Shown in pieces: positions 27,046 to 32,499 of a stretch of 32,499 bases of DNA (positions are counted from its first letter, which is position 1; each line of letters starts with the position of its first letter). Below the pieces are notes generated by a model, which was not told the origin of the DNA, did no database searches, and saw nothing but the letters and a program-made list of their open reading frames with translations. Source of the DNA: Bremia lactucae (lineage: Eukaryota; Oomycota; Peronosporomycetes; Peronosporales; Peronosporaceae); contig NC_090622.1 of assembly GCF_004359215.1 (NCBI RefSeq), positions 176,006 through 208,504 on the forward strand, in the 5' to 3' direction. Made by a program: the position numbers and the translations under genes.

Positions 27046-28200
27046 GAACCAATGGTAGTAGATATTCACGCTGGATTCTCTCACGTGGCGCCGGGGCTAG
27101 CAAGACAGGCGCCGAATCCGAAACAGTCACTCGCGGAACAGCTTCAGGAGGTTGATCGGCGGATGACCTATGTTGATCATTATGCCAGTCAAGCGCGTGA
27201 TCTGCAGAGGCTGCGGAAAGCCTTTCTGAGGGGACTTTGTCCACGATCGCTGGATCCGCACAGCGTCTGGAGCTTCTGGAACAGTCAAGTGCCGCTCTTC
27301 GTCGGGACAACGCGGAGTTGCGTGGGCTGCGTCGGCCCGACATGTCGAGAGCGCACGTTATCGAGAATGCGGTATACACCTGCGGTGAGCCTCCTATCGT
27401 CGGAAGTGCCGCCGGCCAATATCGTTTGAGACGACCGACGTAGAAGGTAGGATACAATCGCATCGTCCAAGGAATATCCAGTGTGTGCGATCACCTTTCC
27501 CTTTAATGCTGTTAAAGGGACCAATATATCGCGGTGCCAGCTTCGTGGCATCGAGATTCGTAACCGATGCATTTCAGTTGTCGAAAGTAGTTCATAATCA
27601 TCAACCTTGATCTTCTCGAGGGTCTTGCGTCCGCGCTGGTCAGCGGACGCTTTTTTTGTCGACTGCAGAGGCGATAGCGTCGCGTACAAACCGCACGACG
27701 AACTGTCGTTGTTGCACAAACGCTTCACTCGATGCGGAGTCGGACAGTCGAGCGATCTGCGGAGGTATAACTTCTAGAACCGCATCGTCGTTTGCCGTAC
27801 ATGTCGACGGAACTAGTAGAATTGCACGGCGTTCCGTAATTGGCTCGAACTCATTTCGAGTTACGGCGTCGATGGCAGCCGGGGTAATCTCGCGCTGAGA
27901 TATTGCGCGAGTCCGAGCAACGTTAAGTGAGCTTTTGAGGTCCATCAGTGAAGACGCCGTTGACACCAATCCATCTGGTCCCTCTTTCCCAACAGGAGTA
28001 GAGCAACCGGCCAATCCAAGAAGAACAGGAACGCGTAAATGGCGCACGTTGTTCACGAAGAATGGTGTCAACCCTGTCGAAGCATGGACTGCGTTGTGTT
28101 GCGGGAATTTGGATAAGATGAACTCCTCCTTGACGCAAACGATGAAGCTTAGCTGCGTAACACGTCTTTCACGCAATTGACCCGCTCAGTCTGCCCGTCC
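27046..28200 (-). pseudogene. Integrase C-terminal half, family C
   Basis: Two minus frames. In 27640-28176 the segment FPQHNAVHASTGLTPFFVNN followed by a Pro/Leu-rich stretch is the end of the integrase core, as in A3 (AINNSVHAST). In 27029-27463 the protein opens with MRLYPTFYVGRLKRYWPAAL, the C-terminal integrase motif seen in A2 and A3. Between them (27463-27640) another frame continues (DDYELLSTTEMHRLRISMPR). After the motif comes an Arg/Ser/Ala-rich spacer leading to the chromodomain. Confidence 0.75.
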
Positions 28201-28625
28201 GTGTCAAGGTGAGCAAGTAGACATCATTAGGCGAGTGCCGAGGTGTTCGATTAGCCGTGACCAAAATGCGGCAGTGAAGTGAGGATCCCCATCCAAAACA
28301 AACGTGGTAGGCAGGCCATGATGCCAGAAGACCATATCAACGATAATAGCCGCTGTCTCATCTGCTGTGATGGACACAGCTACAGGCGAAAGATGCACCA
28401 TCTTGCTAAATCGGTCGGCGACCACCAAAATGCTGGTGCTCCTGTGCATCGACGGGTAAATCAAACTCAAAATCCATACTCGCGGAGTTCTGATCTCCGT
28501 GGCGTTCGGAAGTGGGCAAAGCGGCGCCTGAAACAAAAGGGCCAGTTTCAGACGCTGGCAAACTTCCCACAAGAAAGTCGATCCGCAGGCCATTTCACGG
28601 TCTCTGCGAGGCCGTAGCGCCGCCG
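28201..28625 (-). pseudogene. Integrase catalytic core, family C
   Basis: The frame 28204-28593 includes the Cys pair remnant (EVCQRLK), then ILVVADRFSKMVHLSPVA with the first catalytic Asp and FVLDGDPHFTAAFWSRLIEH with the second. The conserved TDGQTERVN segment follows in another frame near 28160-28190, where the expected catalytic Glu position reads Lys (NCVKDVL). Non-functional. Confidence 0.78.
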
Positions 28626-28661
28626 TTGTCCTTCCCGCATCGCCACAACATCCGCAAAAGC

Positions 28662-28738
28662 TGTAACGGGCTAGAGTTGCCCTAATGTTACATAGTCCCC
28701 ATTAAGTACATTTGGTACTTAAGGGGATGGTCAATTAC
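28662..28738 (+). repeat. LTR-like start running into the scaffold gap
   Basis: TGTAACGGGCTAGAGTTGCC at 28662 resembles the TGTAACGGGG start of family A LTRs. It interrupts family C integrase similarity and is followed by CCCCATTAAG...CTTAAGGGG, an imperfect palindrome. Only 77 bases are present before the Ns, so orientation and family are uncertain. Confidence 0.45.
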
Positions 28739-28838
28739 NNNNNNNNNNNNNNNNNNNNNNNNNNNNNNNNNNNNNNNNNNNNNNNNNNNNNNNNNNNNNN
28801 NNNNNNNNNNNNNNNNNNNNNNNNNNNNNNNNNNNNNN
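28739..28838. other. 100-N scaffold gap
   Basis: Exactly 100 Ns, the conventional placeholder for a gap of unknown size. It separates the transposon pile from the gene-bearing right end. Confidence 0.98.
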
Positions 28839-29298
28839 ACGTGCCGCGGTACAAGCTTGCAATCTGTGATTTGTCACATTAATCGTCATTTTGTTGCATT
28901 TAGGCTATAAGATTCTATATTCTTTCATTCCTGCTTGCGTATAATAACCGCTCCTGTATTAGAATCGGAAGTTGACATATTTCTAGACCGGTGTGCACTA
29001 ATGTGTGGCCAAATACTCGATGTATTGTTTTGCAACAATGCTCGTATTTTTCTAATGTAATTCACATGCAACAAAAACTACTGCTTGCCAAATGTGTGCG
29101 CAAATAAATACGACGCCACTGCATCTTAGCGACAAAAGAATGTTGTCGACAAAGACTAATGGCAATGATACGAATGACGTTTAAGTTAATAATGAAATGG
29201 ACATGGAATCATGACAGTTGTTGACATTAAATTGGGCGGGAACGGAGACCTTCCACATACAAAGATATACATAACTGTATTCTCCTTTAATTGGAGGT
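28839..29298. other. AT-rich intergenic sequence 3' of the LPMO gene
   Basis: No frame, repeat or RNA gene recognised. It presumably includes the 3' untranslated region of the minus-strand gene that ends at 29299. Confidence 0.6.
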
Positions 29299-30519
29299 TT
29301 AAAAACGACGGCGTCGGCCCGTGCACTTGCTGCTTGGAGCCGGGGCAGGAGTCACATCAGGTGTGTCGCTCGAAGGGTTCTCTGGGGCAGGGTTCGACGA
29401 TGGAGGGTCCGAATTTCCGTATGAAGGGGGAGTGTTCGAACCTCCAGTTGACGGAGTGTCTAATTTCATAGGGTCTGAGTCACCACCAACTTGAGGGGAC
29501 TTGTTGGAGTCGGAGTCGCCATCTTCTTTGGATAAGTCTGACTCTTTCGGGTCCGAGTCGTCATCTTTCTTCGATAAATCTTCCTTCGTCGAGTCCGAGT
29601 CGCCGTCTTTTTTAGCAGCGTCATCCTTTGAAGAGTCCGAGTCTCCATCTTTTTTGGATAAATCTTCCTTTTTAGAGTCCGAGTCGCCATCTTTTTCCGA
29701 TGAGTCTTCCTTCTCATAATCCGATTCACCCTCTTTTTTGGACTTGTCTTTAATCTGAGAGTCCGAGTCCGTCTTTTTGGAGCTCGGATCACCAGTTGAT
29801 GGAATGTCCGACTGCTCCGCAGTGTCACCGGCCGTCTGAGTCAGGTCGTCATCAGAGTACGTTTTTTGAAGTGGTTCCGATTCCGCACCAGATTTGGTAT
29901 TCTTGGAAGTACCAGCACCGCCTCCACCTGCAGGACCCGTCAGAGGGATACAATTTTTGTAGGCTTGCCACACCGTTTTGCCATCGAGCTTTTGCAACGC
30001 CAGCCAATAGAATCGAAGTAAACAACCACCTGCAGCACATGACGAGTAGTCGACGGGCTTGAAGACAGTGGTTGTCTGCTGTGTACCATCGCCGTACGCG
30101 CTTTGGCAGTCGTCATTTCTAAGAACCAACTTATCGTCAAGCCAAATTTCGCAACTACCAGCGTGAACGATACCGCGAGATAAAGTGGCCGCGCCGTTCG
30201 ACGGGGGATCTACAGGCGTGCCTTTGGGGTCTGTATAACCACATTCTTCGCCAAATTCCGGGTTACCGTCAAAAAGAGAACGAAGATCCTTGAAATTGTT
30301 AGCAGGCGCTAACTCTTTGAACAATGCGAGAAGTCCATCATCGCCTTTGGCTTCATCCCAGGGCCCCTTCCAAAAAGGTGGTATCTGAACCACCCACTCG
30401 CTGGTCTCCTTGTTTTTCCATGTCGGTTTGGGGTCATTTATAAACCCGTGTGCTTTGACGTAGTTGGCGCCGGGGGCGACTACTGCAATCAGGGCGAATA
30501 AGGACGTTGAAAACACCAT
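29299..30519 (-). CDS. Secreted AA17-like lytic polysaccharide monooxygenase with acidic repeat tail
   Basis: 406 residues, no intron visible. Residues 1-23 are a signal peptide ending VKA; cleavage leaves His24 (HGFINDP), the N-terminal copper ligand required in LPMOs. The catalytic domain (24-about 193) contains the second likely ligand His119 (RGIVHAGSCEIW), the segment LLRFYWLAL (about 167-175) with a candidate axial Tyr171, and six Cys (93, 123, 138, 161, 166, 190), enough for three disulfides. This pattern is that of AA17, the oomycete family in which Phytophthora infestans members oxidatively cut pectin. Residues 200-406 form a long hydrophilic Ser/Asp/Lys tail with 14-residue repeats and a GRRRRF end. 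The start was chosen at Met32 of the longer frame because it alone heads a signal peptide, sits in a good AAAATGG context and lies downstream of the Inr at 30550-30556. No carbohydrate-binding module is seen. Confidence 0.9.
   Translation of the reverse strand: MVFSTSLFALIAVVAPGANYVKAHGFINDPKPTWKNKETSEWVVQIPPFWKGPWDEAKGDDGLLALFKELAPANNFKDLRSLFDGNPEFGEECGYTDPKGTPVDPPSNGAATLSRGIVHAGSCEIWLDDKLVLRNDDCQSAYGDGTQQTTTVFKPVDYSSCAAGGCLLRFYWLALQKLDGKTVWQAYKNCIPLTGPAGGGGAGTSKNTKSGAESEPLQKTYSDDDLTQTAGDTAEQSDIPSTGDPSSKKTDSDSQIKDKSKKEGESDYEKEDSSEKDGDSDSKKEDLSKKDGDSDSSKDDAAKKDGDSDSTKEDLSKKDDDSDPKESDLSKEDGDSDSNKSPQVGGDSDPMKLDTPSTGGSNTPPSYGNSDPPSSNPAPENPSSDTPDVTPAPAPSSKCTGRRRRF
29490..29739 (-). repeat. 42-bp coding minisatellite in the LPMO tail
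   Basis: The D-x-D-S-D core recurs at residues 277, 291, 305, 319 and 333, exactly 14 residues (42 bp) apart, with a unit such as KKDGDSDSTKEDLS. One more degenerate unit precedes at 261-274 (KKEGESDYEKEDSS). Unit variation shows it is not an assembly copy. Confidence 0.85.
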
Positions 30520-30540
30520 TTTTCGCTTAAGGAACGTGCT

Positions 30541-30556
30541 AAAAAATGAGGAATGA
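30541..30556 (-). promoter_or_regulatory. Oomycete Inr + FPR core promoter of the LPMO gene
   Basis: On the minus strand TCATTCCTCATTTTTT (complement of 30541-30556) fits the composite oomycete start-site consensus TCATTYBNNNWTTTNY at every position. The Inr core TCATTCC ends 31 bases before the ATG at 30519, placing the transcription start just upstream and excluding the earlier in-frame ATG at 30612, which would lie upstream of it. Confidence 0.75.
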
Positions 30557-30619
30557 TATGTTTGACAGTCGACAAATTGAGAGTGCAAATCAAATGCCAA
30601 ATTATACAGCATAGGTTGG

Positions 30620-31240
30620 TCAGTCTTAAATCATAAAACAACCTGTTGAGCGGTCACGCTCGATTTTACCTTGAAGTGGTTACAATGGCGATGAATCTAC
30701 AAAAACTGAACATTCCACCGATAAAGACACTTACAGCTTGTTGTTGCCATTTTTTTGTCTGTAATTTTTACGTGAAATTAACTCCCCTGGCATGCGACAG
30801 CGTTTTCTTGATAGAAACGTGCGGGATGCCATTAATTTTGAAAACCGCATATTTAGCTGCAACGATGTATAAAGACTCGGTCGGTGAGCTCTTTATTCTG
30901 GCGAGCAGCGATAAACTGTCAAACTTAGTAAGCATAACGGCTCTAATCCTTACTTACTGTCAGTAAATTAAGGTTTGTTGGTGTCAGCCTTTACCCGTCG
31001 GATGCGTAGTCACATCTTTACATAATCCGAGATCCAAATCAATGGCGTAATGACGCAACAAGCCTGGCGAACTTTTACTGCGCTCAATAGTCGGACTGCA
31101 GCTGCGTATGGTCTAAATGCTAACTGTTAATCCAAATTTGGATTTATAGATTTTACAATTGCTTTGTAATAAAATATTACAATAATTGTTAAAGCTACCA
31201 CAAACCACAGTGGTCTTTTGTTGCATGCTTTCAGTGAGAC
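30620..31240. other. Intergenic stretch upstream of the LPMO gene
   Basis: Contains a 106-codon plus frame (30646-30966) that opens with TTG and resembles nothing; I see no promoter or conserved motif for it. Otherwise AT-rich sequence leading to a family B LTR. Confidence 0.5.
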
Positions 31241-31622
31241 TGTAATGGGGCACACATCGGTTGAGGAACCGTTGTTGTGGTACATTTAGTTTTTGGGTAA
31301 AATACCTTATTATCATATTTTAAAATGGTTATTTACTTAAATCCCATTTTAATATTGGTAATATATGTGGTCGCGGCCAGATATAAATCTGGCGGCCAAA
31401 AACTATTTTAATTAGCTAGGGTAAGGTTTTTCGATTTCATTAATTAAATAAAGTTCGGTTCCCCTTTTGATCTTAAGGCGTTCAGTGCCTTTCTAAGGCT
31501 TGCGCATTGATGTGTAAGAGATAGAAGCCTTTCTAAGAATATCCTCTTGGGCACTAGTTGCCACTTGGTTTTACAAACCACTGAATCCCTTGAACTAGGA
31601 TTCCTTAAGTTTTGATAGCTTG
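31241..31622 (+). repeat. Solo, 3'-truncated family B LTR
   Basis: Starts TGTAATGGGGCACACATCGG and follows the B1 LTR (1990-2473) with scattered differences as far as TTGATAGCTTG, equivalent to about base 380 of 484. The terminal 100 bases, primer binding site and gag are missing. It retains the TATAAAT block at about 31381-31390. No element interior adjoins it on either side. Confidence 0.85.
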
Positions 31623-31770
31623 TAGACGGGCACGTCGTTATGCGGCCACGCTCTACTTAGACACACACCCTAGCACAGTGAGGAAGCGGTTTAACTTGCT
31701 ATTTTGCGTGCAGTGAGGTAGTTGTGGTGGGGCGCGTAAGCGTCCGCACCCAACAGACTAAGTACTCTGG

Positions 31771-32499
31771 TCAAGTGTCGTCACGGGAGCGGTAATCCGT
31801 CTCCTCGTGCGCACTTACCAAGTAGGAAGTAGTTTTCAGACTGATTTCGAGATCCGCAATGCGTTTCCAAACAGCACTTAACACCTGTGAGTGAACGGAC
31901 AAAGGTATTGGGCGCCGCCTGCTCTGATGGATGCGGGATAGAAGCAACGCTTCCTTGTTTGAAGCTTGGTTGCCCACCGTTTCGTGAGGCAAGGGTATCG
32001 GATCCTCGTCCAATGAGAAGGTCAACCGAAGAGTTACGACGCTTGGGAGCCGATCGATAACCTACGTATTGGTGTGCCCGGCTTGGTGGCTGCCTATGAA
32101 AAGGAGCACCAGATGAGGCCTCTTCGCTAGTCTCAAATGGACTAGCAGAAGAAGCGTTGTGAGACGAAACACGGGGTTCAGTACCGCATGGATGATTTCT
32201 TTCACACGCAAGCGGGCGAAATTAATTCGTTGCGACCGCTGTTTCATCGCATCGGAATGCTGATGAATGCGACGCAAGGATTCCGCCTCGTATTGGTCGG
32301 GCGTTTCATTTGAACGCAACACGACCAGGATCGGGAAAATACGCCCAAGCGATTTTCCCTGAGCCCTCCATGATTGAAAGGCGCCATAATAATTATGTGC
32401 GTCTACAAGAGCGCGCTCTAGGAGCGACGCTCTTGGCCCGTTTAAACGAGGCCATTTAGATGGAGGGGGCATCTTTGGAATGCCACCCGTCACATAGCC
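31771..32499 (-). pseudogene. Unrecognised coding region, frame-disrupted and partial at the right edge
   Basis: The minus strand is open from the window edge: GYVTGGIPKMPPPSKWPRL, SLLERALVDAHNYYGAFQSW and DQYEAESLRRIHQHSDAMKQ (to about 32200). In that frame the rest becomes Leu/Arg/His-rich and ends at 32062, but the overlapping frame 31781-32221 has protein-like Ser-rich composition (SSHNASSASPFETSEEASSG, PKRRNSSVDLLIGRGSD). A third frame at 31771-31890 (LSAVWKRIADLEISLKTTSY) looks coding too. The simplest reading is one reading frame broken by two shifts, near 32210 and 31885. A spliced gene or sequencing errors are alternatives. I do not recognise the family. Its GC content and codon use differ from the transposons. 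Confidence 0.5.

Larger units (their letters stand above)
26821..28625 (-). mobile_element. Family C Ty3/Gypsy remnant (integrase to chromodomain)
   Basis: Read leftward from 28625: end of the integrase zinc domain, catalytic core, core end, C-terminal motif, and a chromodomain split by a frameshift. It is GC-richer than families A and B and only distantly similar in protein. Everything upstream (gag to RNase H) is absent, cut by an LTR-like sequence at 28662 and a scaffold gap. Confidence 0.8.

Noticed and set aside
29466..29828. Arg/Lys/Thr-rich frame on the minus strand and Ser-rich frame (29501-29719) on the plus strand
   Set aside because: Both are alternative readings of the 42-bp repeats in the LPMO tail. 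A 42-bp repeat without stops in one unit is open in that frame throughout, so the length is not evidence of coding.
30520..30612. N-terminal extension of 31 residues of the LPMO frame
   Set aside because: It would place the signal peptide internally, and its ATG lies upstream of the Inr element at 30550-30556; the internal Met gives a proper secretory signal.
30646..30966. 106-codon plus frame upstream of the LPMO gene
   Set aside because: It opens with TTG, has no recognisable motif, and lies in AT-rich intergenic sequence. Chance length is possible.
1..32499. CRISPR arrays, bacterial operons, rRNA, phage genes
   Set aside because: The tandem repeats found are minisatellites without spacer structure, and all recognised proteins are eukaryotic transposon or secreted fungal/oomycete-type proteins.

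Overview
The window looks like a repeat-dominated piece of an oomycete nuclear genome, most likely a peronosporalean (Phytophthora or downy mildew type). The evidence is threefold: a gene whose product resembles the oomycete-restricted AA17 lytic polysaccharide monooxygenases, a start-site element in front of it matching the oomycete Inr+FPR core promoter, and dense Ty3/Gypsy (chromovirus-type) LTR retrotransposons. Organism identity is an inference; no rRNA or marker gene is present.

About 28 kb of the 32.5 kb is a pile of decayed, nested and rearranged LTR retrotransposons, which I sort into three families by their own termini and proteins. Family A (LTR about 440-480 bp, termini TGTAACGGGG/CCCCGTTACA, protease motif DCGA) is present as A1 (1-1734, minus, gag end only), a 3' tail ending in a PPT (5866-6290), A3 (6291-15743, plus), a minus-strand 3' LTR with its flank (15744-~17340), and A2 (19875-~26345, minus). 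Family B (LTR 483-484 bp, termini TGTAATGGG/CGCTACA, protease motif DSGA) is present as B1 (1990-~5866, plus), B2 (~17345-19874, minus) and a truncated LTR (31241-31622). Family C is a GC-richer integrase and chromodomain remnant (~26820-28620, minus). None of these copies is intact: stops, frameshifts, deletions of catalytic motifs and internal inversions are seen throughout.

Structural peculiarities: a 3,310-bp block inside A3 occurs twice (7687-10996 and 11002-14311), separated by five Ns, which is probably an unmerged contig overlap; a 0.35-kb segment of A3's reverse transcriptase is inverted; an RNase H fragment sits inverted inside A2's reverse transcriptase; two LTR pieces stand head to head as a large palindrome near 15744; and a tRNA-derived SINE-like insert with a 7-bp target duplication interrupts B2. 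Family A also has a conserved open frame on the strand opposite to pol, between the chromodomain and the 3' LTR, seen in two independent copies.

Right of a 100-N scaffold gap (28739-28838) lies the only convincing host gene, a secreted 406-residue AA17-like LPMO on the minus strand (29299-30519), with N-terminal copper-ligand His after signal cleavage and a long 14-residue-repeat acidic tail. At the right edge (31771-32499, minus) is an unrecognised, frame-disrupted coding region running out of the window. The LPMO is the functional cargo of the window; the rest is transposon sediment that records insertion, recombination and inversion events.
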